DNA of 17,442 bases, from NCBI GenBank assembly GCA_019746355.1, contig JAIESC010000268.1, positions 1 through 17,442 on the forward strand, in the 5' to 3' direction. The notes beneath the pieces are model-generated. The model did no database searches, was not told the DNA's origin, and worked only from the letters and a program-made list of their open reading frames with translations. The DNA is from Xanthobacteraceae bacterium. Its GTDB lineage: Bacteria; Pseudomonadota; Alphaproteobacteria; Rhizobiales; Xanthobacteraceae. Shown piece by piece: positions 1 through 7,596 of this stretch. Position numbers and translations under genes: made by a program. Positions within the stretch are counted from its first letter, which is position 1, and the number at the start of each line of letters is the position of its first letter.

Positions 1-21
1 CAACGGGACCACAGCAGCCCG

Positions 22-45
22 TTTGCGGGGTTACCGCCCCGCAAA
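22..45. terminator. GC-rich hairpin downstream of the MetE-like gene
   Basis: A perfect 9-bp stem, TTTGCGGGG (22-30) with CCCCGCAAA (37-45), closes a 6-base loop. It lies about 50 bases beyond the stop of the minus-strand gene ending at 96. Neither side carries a clear run of T, so it may be a transcript-stabilising hairpin, a weak terminator, or the terminator of a gene lying left of the window. The stem is seen directly; its function is inferred. Confidence 0.4.
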
Positions 46-49
46 TTTG

Positions 50-86
50 ACTTGCTCAATGGTAGGAAGTCCTACGTTGCTCAAGT
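50..86. repeat. Nested interrupted palindrome with flanking direct repeats
   Basis: A central palindrome, GTAGGA-AG-TCCTAC (62-75), is flanked by two copies of TTGCTCAA (52-59 and 77-84). The outer ends ACTTG (50-54) and CAAGT (82-86) are also complementary. The block sits 10-46 bases past the stop of the MetE-like gene. It could be an operator, an end of a small repeat element, or part of a 3' processing structure. Confidence 0.4.
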
Positions 87-95
87 GACCGCGAG

Positions 96-1277
96 CTAGC
101 TCCACAGTCGTTTCGACGCGAGCTTCGCTCCTTCCGCCAGCGCGCCGAGCTTGGTCCAGGCGATCTCGGCGTGAACGCGTCCGCCCAAGCCGCAGTCGGT
201 GCCGGCGATGACGTTCTCGCGGCCGACGAGCTTTGCGAAGCGCATGATGCGCTCGGCGATGAGCTCCGGATGCTCGATCAGGTTGGTCGCGTGGCTGACG
301 ACGCCGGGCAGGATCATCTTGCCGTCCGGCAGCTTGGTATTTTCCCAAAGCCGCCATTCGTGCTCGTGGCGAACGTTCCCAGCCTCGAACGAATAGCACT
401 GCGCCTTCACCTCCAGCATCAGGCCGATGAGATGCTCGAACGGCAGGTCGTGGGTGTGCGGCCCGTGCCAGCTTCCCCAGCACAGGTGATAACGGACGCG
501 GTCTTCGGGGATTCCCTTGAGCGCATGATTGAGCGCCTCGATCCTGACCTTGGCGAACTTGTTGACGTAGTCCTCGACGCTCATCGCCGGCTTGATCATG
601 TCCCACCAGTCCGGCAGTCCGGGATCGTCGATCTGCAGCACGAAGCCCGCGTTCACCACGGCTAGATATTCCTCGCGCAGCACGTCGGCGAGCGCGAAGA
701 CGTATTCCTCGTCAGACTTGTAGTGCTCATTGAAGATGAAGTGATCGAGCCAGCCGGGGGCAATGACACAGAAGAACGTCTCATCCACCTTGCGCCCCGC
801 GCGGGCGATGGCGGCCTTGAACGTGTCGATCTCCTGCGCCAGCGCCTCGCTGCTCTTGACCTTGATCGGCCCGGTGACGATCGCGCGCTCGCGCTCGGGC
901 GGCATCGGCTTTTCGCCGGGCACGTGGAAGATCGTGCCGGTGGCGTCGAGGTCCTTGTAGAACTGCACGAACTCGTCGCGCTCGCGGGTGAACACCCGCG
1001 TCGAGGGGGGCTCGCCGGGCCTGAGCGGCCGCGTTTCGATGCCGGTGAAGTGGCGGCTGAGGTAGGCGAAATTTCGCACCTTCCAGAACTCGCCGTCGCC
1101 GATGCAGTCGATGCCTGCATCAAGCTGCTTGCGTACGACCTCGTCGATCCCGGCGTCGATCACCGCCGGTTCGACCTTCTCGCCACGGAACAGCCGCAGC
1201 GGCAGGCCTTCGCAACCGGCGGGCGTTGGAAGCCTTCCGGCATGGGTGGTGCGGATACGGTCAGTGCTGCGCTTCAT
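96..1277 (-). CDS. MetE-like (cobalamin-independent methionine synthase C-terminal family) protein, copy 1
   Basis: This 393-residue protein matches the C-terminal catalytic half of cobalamin-independent methionine synthase (the UROD/MetE-like TIM barrel); the N-terminal half of full-length MetE (about 750 aa) is absent. The N-terminal TTHAGRLPTP resembles the family opening TTHVGSLPRP. The zinc-ligand set can be placed: H264 and C266 in YHLCWGSWHGPH, E298 in the FEAGNVRHEHE stretch, and C362 in AGTDCGLGG. Family knowledge suggests a zinc-dependent methyl transfer to or from a thiol, but stand-alone proteins of this kind usually have unknown substrates and need not make methionine. The ATG lies one base after the stop of the upstream Bug gene and has no Shine-Dalgarno of its own, so translation is probably coupled. 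A paralogue lies at 8625-9764. Confidence 0.9.
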   Translation of the reverse strand: MKRSTDRIRTTHAGRLPTPAGCEGLPLRLFRGEKVEPAVIDAGIDEVVRKQLDAGIDCIGDGEFWKVRNFAYLSRHFTGIETRPLRPGEPPSTRVFTRERDEFVQFYKDLDATGTIFHVPGEKPMPPERERAIVTGPIKVKSSEALAQEIDTFKAAIARAGRKVDETFFCVIAPGWLDHFIFNEHYKSDEEYVFALADVLREEYLAVVNAGFVLQIDDPGLPDWWDMIKPAMSVEDYVNKFAKVRIEALNHALKGIPEDRVRYHLCWGSWHGPHTHDLPFEHLIGLMLEVKAQCYSFEAGNVRHEHEWRLWENTKLPDGKMILPGVVSHATNLIEHPELIAERIMRFAKLVGRENVIAGTDCGLGGRVHAEIAWTKLGALAEGAKLASKRLWS

Positions 1278-1278
1278 G

Positions 1279-2274
1279 TTATTGCCCGAACTTGATGTTG
1301 GCGGCGCGGATGATGTCGCCGTAGAGCGTAGTCTCGGCCTCGATCCGGCGCGCGAACTCCTGCGGGCCGGCGAAATCGATCTGCACGAACGTCGCCTTCA
1401 TCCGCTCGCGCACCGCGTCGTCCTTGGTCGCCTTTTCCAACTCCCGCGTCAGCCGCGCGATGACCGGTTGCGGCGCGCCGGCCGGCGCCATCATGCCCCA
1501 CCACGGCAGCATGGTGGCCTTGCCATGGCCGATCTCGGCGAAGGTCGGCACGTCGGGAAAATCGGCCATCCGCTGCGGCGACGACACCGCGAGAGCGCGC
1601 AGCGTGCCCTGGCGCAGGGAGCCCGCGATCGACGCCGTGCTCAGCGCGGCAAAATCGATCTGCTGCCCCATCAGCGCCGCGATGACATCGCCGCCGCCGC
1701 GGAACGGCACGTGCACCATCTGGATGCCGGCGGAGCGCGACACCGCTTCCGCTGCAAGATGCAGCTCGGTGCCGACGCCGGAGCTGCCGTAGGTCATCTT
1801 GCCCGGGTTGTCCTTGGCCTTCTGGATGATGTCGGCCGCCGACTTCAGCGGCGAGGCGGCATTGACCACAAGCCACACCGGCTGCACCGCGACCACCGCG
1901 ATCGGCACGATATCCTTGCGCGGATCGTACGTGACCTTGTCGTTCATCAGCGGCGCGATGGTGATCGGCGCGGCCGTCGTGAACATGATGGTCGCGCCGT
2001 CGGCCGGTGAACGCGCGACCGCGGCGGCAGCAATCTGGCCGGCCGCGCCACCCCTGTTCTCGACCGTGAATGACTGGCCGAGGCTCTGCTGCAGGCGTTC
2101 GGAGAAAATCCGCGCCAGGATGTCGGTCGCGCCGCCCGCGCCGAACGGAACAATCACCTTCACCGGTCCGGACGGATAGGATTGTGCGGTGGCGGCTGTT
2201 GCGGCCATCAGGCTCGCCAGCAGAACGCCGGCCGCCGCACGCAAACACCGGTGTGTCGGCACGCCTCCCATCAT
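1279..2274 (-). CDS. Bug/TctC-family tripartite tricarboxylate transporter substrate-binding protein, copy 1
   Basis: A 331-residue periplasmic binding protein of the Bug (TctC) family. It has a signal peptide over about residues 1-30 ending ATAATA-Q, then the family blocks VIVPFGAGGATDILAR, VENRGGAAGQ, ADGATIMF and HVPFRGGGDVIAAL. Such proteins capture small carboxylates or other organic acids for TctAB-type permeases, but no TctA or TctB gene is present here, so it is an orphan receptor. An in-frame ATG exists at 2334. ATG 2274 is preferred because GGGAGG lies 5 bases upstream, the signal peptide then starts at the right place, and a sigma70-like promoter (2306-2334) overlaps the longer reading frame. 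It forms a two-gene unit with the MetE-like gene behind it. Confidence 0.92.
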   Translation of the reverse strand: MMGGVPTHRCLRAAAGVLLASLMAATAATAQSYPSGPVKVIVPFGAGGATDILARIFSERLQQSLGQSFTVENRGGAAGQIAAAAVARSPADGATIMFTTAAPITIAPLMNDKVTYDPRKDIVPIAVVAVQPVWLVVNAASPLKSAADIIQKAKDNPGKMTYGSSGVGTELHLAAEAVSRSAGIQMVHVPFRGGGDVIAALMGQQIDFAALSTASIAGSLRQGTLRALAVSSPQRMADFPDVPTFAEIGHGKATMLPWWGMMAPAGAPQPVIARLTRELEKATKDDAVRERMKATFVQIDFAGPQEFARRIEAETTLYGDIIRAANIKFGQ

Positions 2275-2305
2275 CGCATCCTCCCGCTTCGCTTTTCTGT
2301 GCGCG

Positions 2306-2334
2306 ATTATCCGGTCGGCCATCCGGCGCGACAA
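2306..2334 (-). promoter_or_regulatory. Sigma70-like promoter for the Bug/MetE-like unit
   Basis: On the minus strand TTGTCG (2334-2329) and GATAAT (2311-2306) are separated by exactly 17 bases, matching four and five of the six consensus positions. Transcription would begin near 2299, giving a leader of about 25 bases that contains the GGGAGG ribosome-binding site. The overlap with the ORF from ATG 2334 argues against that longer start. Confidence 0.5.
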
Positions 2335-2391
2335 GTGGCGGGCGATGCATCACGCGCACGCCTCGGTCGCACCCACGAGTGGGACGCGGGT

Positions 2392-2422
2392 GGGACACAA
2401 GCCGGAACGGCCGTGCTATGGT
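2392..2422 (+). promoter_or_regulatory. Weak candidate promoter for the gamma-glutamyltransferase gene
   Basis: TGCTATGGT at 2414-2422 resembles an extended -10 element (TATGGT). GGGACA at 2392-2397 is a poor -35, with a 19-base spacer. It lies 27 bases before the ATG, divergent from the promoter at 2306-2334. Only the -10 region is persuasive. Confidence 0.25.
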
Positions 2423-2448
2423 GCCCGGAAACAAGGAACTTCAATCTC

Positions 2449-4242
2449 ATGGCAGGCAATATCAATCCGAACCCCTTCACCACCCGGCCCGAGATCGACG
2501 GCACATTCGGCGTCGTCGCCTCGACCCACTGGATCGCCACCGCGGTCGGCATGGGCACGCTGGAACGGGGCGGAAATGCGTTCGACGCGGCGGTCGCGAC
2601 CGCATTCACGCTTCAGGTGGTCGAGCCGCATCTGAACGGTCCGGGCGGCGACGTGCCGGTGATTCTCTATGACGTGAAGAAGGGCAAGCCCGAGATCATC
2701 TGCGGCCAGGGGCCGGCACCGGCCGGCGCGACGATAGCGCATTACAAGCGCGAAGGCCTCGACATGGTGCCGGGCACCGGCCTGCTCGCGGCCTGCATCC
2801 CGGGCATGTTCGACAGCTGGATGATCCTGCTGCGGGACTACGGCACGATGAAGCTTGCCGACGTGCTCACGCCGGCGATCTCCTATGCCGAGCACGGCCA
2901 CCCGCTGGTCGAGCGCGCGAATGCCACGATCAAGACCGTCGAGAAGCTGTTCCGCGAGCACTGGCCGACCTCGGCGGCGATCTATTTCCGGAACGGCAAG
3001 CCTGCGGAAACCGGCCAGCTGTTCACCAACAAGGTTCTGGCCGCGACCTACACGCGCGTGCTCAAGGAAGCGGAAAGCGCGGGCTCCGACCGCGTCGCGC
3101 AGATCGAGAAGGCGCGCAAAGTCTGGTCGCAGGGTTTTGTTGCCGAGGCGATCGACAAGTTCTGCCGTACGCAGAAAGTCATGGACACCAGCGGCACGCC
3201 GCATTCCGGCGTGTTGACCGGCGAGGACATGGCGAAGTGGCAGGCCACGATCGAGCCGCCGCTCACCTACGACTACGGCCGCTACACCGTCTGCAAGGCG
3301 CCGTGGAGCCAGGGGCCGGTGACGCTGCAGCAGCTCGCGCTGCTCAAGGGCTTCAACCTCGACGGCACGGACGTGGTCGGACCGGACTTCATCCACCTCG
3401 TCGTGGAATGCTCGAAGCTCGCTTATGCCGACCGCGAGAAGTTCTACGGCGACCCGAAGTTCGTCGATGTTCCGTTCTCTACCCTGCTCTCCGATGCCTA
3501 CAACACCGAGCGCCGCAAGCTCGTGAGCGACAAAGCCTCGCTCGAGCTGCGTCCGGGCTCGGTCGAGGGCTTCGGCGCGATCGTCAAGCTCAAGCCCGGC
3601 GCCAAGCTCGTGGCCGGCATGGGCGCGGGCGAGCCCACCGTGGGCCGCATGGGCGAAGTGGTCGGCGACACGGTGCACTTCGACATCGTCGACAAGGCCG
3701 GCAACATGGTGACGGCAACGCCGTCCGGCGGCTGGCTGCAGTCGTCGCCGGTGATTCCGGAGCTCGGCTTCTGCCTCGGCACGCGGGCGCAGATGTTCTG
3801 GCTGGAAGAAGGCCACCCCGCCTCGCTCGAGCCCGGCAAACGGCCGCGCACGACGCTGTCGCCGACGATGGCTCTGAGAGATGGCGATGCGTATCTCGCC
3901 TGGGGTTCGCCCGGCGGCGACCAGCAGGACCAGTGGATCACCCAGTTCTTCCTGCGCCACGTCCACGCCGGCATGAACCTGCAGGAGGCGATCGACGCGC
4001 CGGCCTGGCATTCCGAGCATTTCCCGATCTCGTTCTGGCCGCGCACGGCACGGCCGGGCGTGCTGCAGATCGAGAAGCGCGTTCCCAAGGAAACCCGCGA
4101 CGAGCTCGCAAAGCGCGGGCACATCATCGAGGTCGAGCCCGAATGGTCAGAAGGCCGCCTCACCGCCGCGTCCAAGGATGGGCCGCGCCGGAAAGCCGCG
4201 GCCAATCCACGCGGGATGCAGGGTTACGCCGCGGGACGCTGA
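2449..4242 (+). CDS. Gamma-glutamyltransferase family protein
   Basis: A 597-residue protein of the gamma-glutamyltranspeptidase family (Ntn hydrolases), close in length to E. coli GGT (580 aa). Members cleave themselves before a threonine and then hydrolyse or transfer gamma-glutamyl groups from glutathione-like substrates or related amides. The predicted nucleophile is T408 in VGDTVHFDIVD, giving subunits of about 407 and 190 residues. The oxyanion-loop motif GSPGG is at residues 486-490 and GKRPRTTLSPT lies between them. No signal peptide is seen, unlike periplasmic E. coli GGT, so it may act in the cytoplasm. The reading frame is open further upstream, but ATG 2449 is the first start after the intergenic promoter region and has AGGA 11 bases before it. 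It is divergent from the Bug/MetE-like unit and about 105 bp upstream of the ABC genes. Confidence 0.92.
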   Translation: MAGNINPNPFTTRPEIDGTFGVVASTHWIATAVGMGTLERGGNAFDAAVATAFTLQVVEPHLNGPGGDVPVILYDVKKGKPEIICGQGPAPAGATIAHYKREGLDMVPGTGLLAACIPGMFDSWMILLRDYGTMKLADVLTPAISYAEHGHPLVERANATIKTVEKLFREHWPTSAAIYFRNGKPAETGQLFTNKVLAATYTRVLKEAESAGSDRVAQIEKARKVWSQGFVAEAIDKFCRTQKVMDTSGTPHSGVLTGEDMAKWQATIEPPLTYDYGRYTVCKAPWSQGPVTLQQLALLKGFNLDGTDVVGPDFIHLVVECSKLAYADREKFYGDPKFVDVPFSTLLSDAYNTERRKLVSDKASLELRPGSVEGFGAIVKLKPGAKLVAGMGAGEPTVGRMGEVVGDTVHFDIVDKAGNMVTATPSGGWLQSSPVIPELGFCLGTRAQMFWLEEGHPASLEPGKRPRTTLSPTMALRDGDAYLAWGSPGGDQQDQWITQFFLRHVHAGMNLQEAIDAPAWHSEHFPISFWPRTARPGVLQIEKRVPKETRDELAKRGHIIEVEPEWSEGRLTAASKDGPRRKAAANPRGMQGYAAGR

Positions 4243-4347
4243 ACCAGCCGCCACGGTGTGACGTTGCCCGCACTTGCGGCCGCGCGCCTGCTGGCCAACA
4301 ATCGGCCAAAGCTGCCCTGAATGAGAGCAGCGAATGGGGAGCGAAGC

Positions 4348-5145
4348 GTGGAACCGGTCATCGTCGCGGACGGCGCGAGCAAGCTTTTCCTCGACGGCAC
4401 AGTGGTCGCGTTCCGCCAGCTCAACCTCGAAGTCAGACGCGACGAGATCCTGTGCATCGTCGGCCCCAGCGGCTGCGGCAAGACCACATTGCTGCGCTGC
4501 ATCGCCGGCCTCACCGAGCTCAGCACCGGCTCGCTCTCGGTGCACGGCAAGCCGGTCGCCGGCCCCCCCGACGGCGTCGCCATGGTGTTCCAGCACTTCG
4601 GCCTGCTGCCGTGGAAGACCGTTTATGACAACGCGGCCTTCGGCCTCGCGATGGCCGGCGCACCGTCTGCGACCATCAAAGAGCGCGTGATGCACTATCT
4701 CGAGCTGGTCGGGCTCACCGGCTTCGAGAAGCACTATCCCTATCAGCTCTCCGGCGGCATGCAGCAGCGCGTCGGGCTGGTTCGCGCGCTGGCGATGAAT
4801 CCTTCGGTGCTGCTGATGGACGAGCCGTTCGCGGCGCTCGACGCGCAGACCCGCGAAATCCTCCAGGAGGAGCTGCTGCAGCTCATGGAGCGTCCGGAGG
4901 AGCGCAAGACCATGGTGTTCATCACCCATTCGATCGACGAGGCAATTCTCCTGGGCGACCGCATCGCGGTGATGAGCGCGCGGCCCGGCCGCATCAAGGA
5001 GATGCTCGACGTGCCGTTCGGCCATCCGCGCGACGCCAACGCGCTGCGCGCCGATCCGCGCTTCGGCGAGATGCGCGCGCACATCTGGAAGCAACTGCAC
5101 ACGGCCAGACCGCAGCAGACGCGGCCGCCGCGGGAGGTCGCATGA
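4348..5145 (+). CDS. ABC transporter ATP-binding protein (nitrate/sulfonate/taurine class)
   Basis: A 265-residue ATPase subunit of an SsuB/TauB/NrtD-type importer. It contains Walker A GPSGCGKTT (39-47), Q-loop VFQHFGLLPW (80-89), signature LSGGMQQR (134-141), Walker B VLLMDEPFAALD (154-165) and the H-loop histidine at about 194 in ITHS. It would couple ATP hydrolysis to import through the permease encoded next. GTG 4348 is chosen because GGGGAG lies 6 bases upstream. An in-frame ATG at 4321 would add nine residues but has no visible ribosome-binding site. Its stop overlaps the permease start in an ATGA junction. No binding-protein gene is adjacent; the NMT1-type gene at 13209 is a candidate. 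Confidence 0.93.
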   Translation: MEPVIVADGASKLFLDGTVVAFRQLNLEVRRDEILCIVGPSGCGKTTLLRCIAGLTELSTGSLSVHGKPVAGPPDGVAMVFQHFGLLPWKTVYDNAAFGLAMAGAPSATIKERVMHYLELVGLTGFEKHYPYQLSGGMQQRVGLVRALAMNPSVLLMDEPFAALDAQTREILQEELLQLMERPEERKTMVFITHSIDEAILLGDRIAVMSARPGRIKEMLDVPFGHPRDANALRADPRFGEMRAHIWKQLHTARPQQTRPPREVA

Positions 5146-6005
5146 GCACGGTCGGGCACACCGGCACGTCGGCCGCCGACCTGCAAGCCGACATCGCCGG
5201 CGACCAGAAGCGCGCCGAGCAGGTCGCGGCCGCGCGCCGGCGCAAGGCGGCGACCCAGAACCTCATCATCCGCCTGGTCTCGCTCGCGATCTTCCTCACG
5301 CTCTGGCAGATCGCGGCATGGAATGTCGATCCCGTCCTGTTCACCTCGCCGTGGAAGGTCGCGGTCGCCGCCGTCGACATGCTGCGCACCGGAGAGCTGT
5401 GGGCGTCGCTCTGGCCGAGCCTGCTTGTGCTGCTGATGGGGCTGTCGCTCGCGATCGCGTTCGGCACGCTGTTGGGACTGGCGCTTGCCCGCTTCCGCAT
5501 CATGGACGTGGGGCTCACCGTCTACATCACGTTCCTTTATTCGATCCCCTCGGTCGCGCTGGTGCCGCTGATCGTGCTGTGGGCCGGCTACGAGACCACC
5601 GCGAAGGTGATCATCCTGTTCCTGTTCGGCTTCTTCCCGATGGTGATCAACACCTATCAGGGTGTGAAGGCGGTGGACCCGAAGCTGCTCGAGGTCGGCC
5701 GCGCGTTCCGCTGCTCGGAGCGGCAGCTCTGGGCGAACATCGTGCTGCCCGGCGCGCTGCCGTTCATCGTCACCGGCATCCGCCTCGCGGTCGGCCGCGG
5801 CATGATCGGCATGGTGCTCGCCGACCTCTACACCGCGATCTCCGGCATCGGCTATCTGATCGTGCGCACGGCCTCGACGTTCCAGGTGGACCGGATGTTC
5901 GTGCCGATCGTAACGCTCGGGCTTCTGGGCGTGACGCTGACGGCACTGCTGCGGCTTGCCGAGCAATACATCGCGCCGTGGACCAAGGCGGGGCAGGAAG
6001 ACTAG
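5142..6005 (+). CDS. ABC transporter permease (nitrate/sulfonate/taurine class)
   Basis: A 287-residue inner-membrane permease of the binding-protein-dependent importer class. After a charged N-terminal tail of about 40 residues there are about six hydrophobic segments, near residues 42-60, 91-115, 124-149, 155-172, 200-229 and 251-270. The cytoplasmic EAA-type loop, which contacts the ATPase, is recognisable at about 183-205: LEVGRAFRCSERQLW followed by ANIVLPGALP. The ATG overlaps the ATPase stop by four bases (ATGA), so the two are co-translated. The substrate is unknown: this class covers taurine, alkanesulfonates, nitrate, bicarbonate and pyrimidine precursors. Confidence 0.93.
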   Translation: MSTVGHTGTSAADLQADIAGDQKRAEQVAAARRRKAATQNLIIRLVSLAIFLTLWQIAAWNVDPVLFTSPWKVAVAAVDMLRTGELWASLWPSLLVLLMGLSLAIAFGTLLGLALARFRIMDVGLTVYITFLYSIPSVALVPLIVLWAGYETTAKVIILFLFGFFPMVINTYQGVKAVDPKLLEVGRAFRCSERQLWANIVLPGALPFIVTGIRLAVGRGMIGMVLADLYTAISGIGYLIVRTASTFQVDRMFVPIVTLGLLGVTLTALLRLAEQYIAPWTKAGQED

Positions 6006-6135
6006 CGGAGTGTTCCTGCTCGCGTGGCACGTCACCCCGCGGACACAGGATTTCCTGCCTCAGGCCCAGACCGCCGCGCCGGCTGCCGTATCCCGCTGAT
6101 GTTTCGGGCCGATTCAGAGGCGTCCTGCGATCGGG

Positions 6136-6160
6136 GGAACCCGTGGCCCGCGCACGCGCT
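6136..6160 (+). promoter_or_regulatory. Possible EcfG-type stress promoter
   Basis: GGAAC (6136-6140) is followed after 16 bases by CGCT (6157-6160). This is close to the GGAAC-N16/17-CGTT element of the alphaproteobacterial general stress sigma factor EcfG. It lies 118 bases before the 6278 gene. One mismatch and the short motif make it a weak call. Confidence 0.2.
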
Positions 6161-6277
6161 GTGACCAAGCGCACACCCCGCCCGGCGGGCCATGCTCTAT
6201 CAAATCATGAGGAGAACCGTCTTTTCGAACCACCCGGCCCTGCCGGGCGACCAAGGTCTTAAAGTCAGGTGATTGCC

Positions 6278-7306
6278 ATGCCGATTTTCAAATTCGTCGC
6301 GGTGACCGGTGTCGTCCTGTTGGGACTTCTGTTCGTGGCCGACGCCATGCTCACCCCGAGCGGGCCGCTGTTCACCAACGATACGGAAGGCCTGACGCGC
6401 GCCGAGCCAAAGCAGAAGCAGGCGAAACGCCTCGAGCCAGCCGAGGCGCGGGAGGCTCCGCGGCCGCGCGCACCGTCGCTGTTGCAGATCGACGCCGAGA
6501 AGGCTGAGCCTGCACAAGACGAGACCGTGCGTTACGAGTTGCCGCAGCCCGTCCTTGCGGCGCCTGCGCAAGCGCCGGCCCAACTCCCTGCCCCGGCCGT
6601 CATCGCGGCTCCAGCTCCGGTCGCCGCGCTCGTGCCCACGCCGGCCCCCGCGCTCGCGCCGCTCCCCGCCGCGATCGAAGCGACCGCATTGATTCCGGTC
6701 ACGCCGGTGGACCCCGCTGCGTCAGCCGCAATGGCCGAGGCTGAAGCTCCGAAGATTGCGGCTGCGACGGTCGAGCCCGCGAAGAACCAGACTGCGAAGA
6801 CCGAAGCTCGGCAGATCAAGACCGCCAAGGTCGAAGCCGCCAAGGTCGAAGCGGCCAAGGCCGAACCGGACAAGGCCGAACCGGACAAGGCAGAATCTGC
6901 CAAGCTTGAAGTGGCGGCACCAGCACCGCAGGCGCCCAAGCAGCAAGCCGAGCGGCCTCGTCCGCTGGCTCCGGCTCCGGTTGCAACCGCGAAGGTGGAA
7001 ACCGGCAGCACCGAGGCTGCCGGCTTTGGTGAAACCAGGCGTGCCGCGAGCAATCGTGAGGGGAACAAGCGCGAGGTGGCTGCGACCGAAACCCGCCAGG
7101 CCGCGCCGACGCAGAAGGTGCGCAAGCCGGTGGTGCGCAACCACGACAGAGACCGCCGTTACGCCGCGTATCGCGGTGGGGATGCACGGGAGCACGTCCC
7201 GACCGTCGAGAACGGGTATGCGTATGGCGTGCGGCCCGGGTCGCAGCGCCGCGAATGGCAGCGGCCGTGGGACGGCGATTTCAGCCAGCACCGCTTCCGC
7301 TTCTGA
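6278..7306 (+). CDS. Hypothetical membrane-anchored Ala/Pro/Lys-rich protein
   Basis: I do not recognise a named family. The 342-residue product starts with one hydrophobic segment (about residues 5-23), likely an uncleaved anchor or signal. Next is a long low-complexity Ala/Pro-rich region (about 90-165), then charged Lys/Glu/Ala pentapeptide repeats (about 184-213). It ends in a short basic and aromatic tail with RDRRYAAYRGG (291-301) and YAYGVRPGSQRREWQRPWDG (314-333). The layout suggests a periplasm-spanning stalk with a small C-terminal patch, comparable in design to TonB-like or cell-envelope linker proteins, but homology cannot be claimed. ATG 6278 is chosen over GTG 6269 because AGGTGA lies 6 bases before it. 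The preceding 270 bp and following 290 bp hold no gene, so it is probably monocistronic. Confidence 0.75.
   Translation: MPIFKFVAVTGVVLLGLLFVADAMLTPSGPLFTNDTEGLTRAEPKQKQAKRLEPAEAREAPRPRAPSLLQIDAEKAEPAQDETVRYELPQPVLAAPAQAPAQLPAPAVIAAPAPVAALVPTPAPALAPLPAAIEATALIPVTPVDPAASAAMAEAEAPKIAAATVEPAKNQTAKTEARQIKTAKVEAAKVEAAKAEPDKAEPDKAESAKLEVAAPAPQAPKQQAERPRPLAPAPVATAKVETGSTEAAGFGETRRAASNREGNKREVAATETRQAAPTQKVRKPVVRNHDRDRRYAAYRGGDAREHVPTVENGYAYGVRPGSQRREWQRPWDGDFSQHRFRF
6827..6916 (+). repeat. Six tandem 15-bp coding repeats
   Basis: Six consecutive 15-bp units, each starting AAG, run from 6827, 6842, 6857, 6872, 6887 and 6902. They encode pentapeptides of the type KVEAA and KAEPD. Units 3 and 4 are identical, pointing to recent slippage or duplication. 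The unit length keeps the reading frame. Confidence 0.8.
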
Positions 7307-7468
7307 TCAGGAGCCTGTGCCGCGACGCGTGACGTTTCGCGCGCCGCGTGCAGGACTGAGCGCGAGCTCAACTTCAACCCTGCCGGCAGCGCGGCCTCGA
7401 GCGGGACGAGTGGGCGGGCCTCGGCCCACCGGATCGCTCGCACCGCGATGCCACAGCGCACAGCCACC

Positions 7469-7492
7469 CGGGTCCGGCCTTCGGCCGGCCCG
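7469..7492. terminator. Strong GC hairpin downstream of the 6278 gene
   Basis: CGGG-T-CCGGCC (7469-7479) pairs with GGCCGGCCCG (7483-7492) around a TTC loop, with one bulged T. It lies about 160 bases past the stop at 7306 and just before the candidate promoter of the second Bug gene. No T-run follows, so it is a possible terminator or insulating structure. Confidence 0.35.
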
Positions 7493-7501
7493 AGTGCAAG
7501 C

Positions 7502-7531
7502 TTGTGCAGACGGTTGCCGTCTTCCTATTCT
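7502..7531 (+). promoter_or_regulatory. Candidate promoter of the second Bug/MetE-like unit
   Basis: TTGTGC (7502-7507) and TATTCT (7526-7531) are 18 bases apart, about 65 bases before the ATG at 7597. The same arrangement, TTGTGC-N18-TATTGT, precedes the binding-protein gene at 13209, which strengthens both calls. Confidence 0.4.
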
Positions 7532-7596
7532 CCCGAACATGCCGATTGGCACGGGATGTCCGCGCCACAAAAGAAACGTTCCCGGGAGGACCTGAC

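Noticed and set aside
2416..4122. 568-codon open frame on the minus strand across the gamma-glutamyltransferase gene
   Set aside because: It is the antisense shadow of a strongly conserved GGT gene. Its translation is Arg/Leu/His-rich with no recognisable motif, as expected for GC-rich DNA.
6192..6272. Possible 26-codon leader peptide ending just before the 6278 gene
   Set aside because: No ribosome-binding site and no regulatory codon pattern (such as a run of one amino acid) is visible, so it is probably chance.
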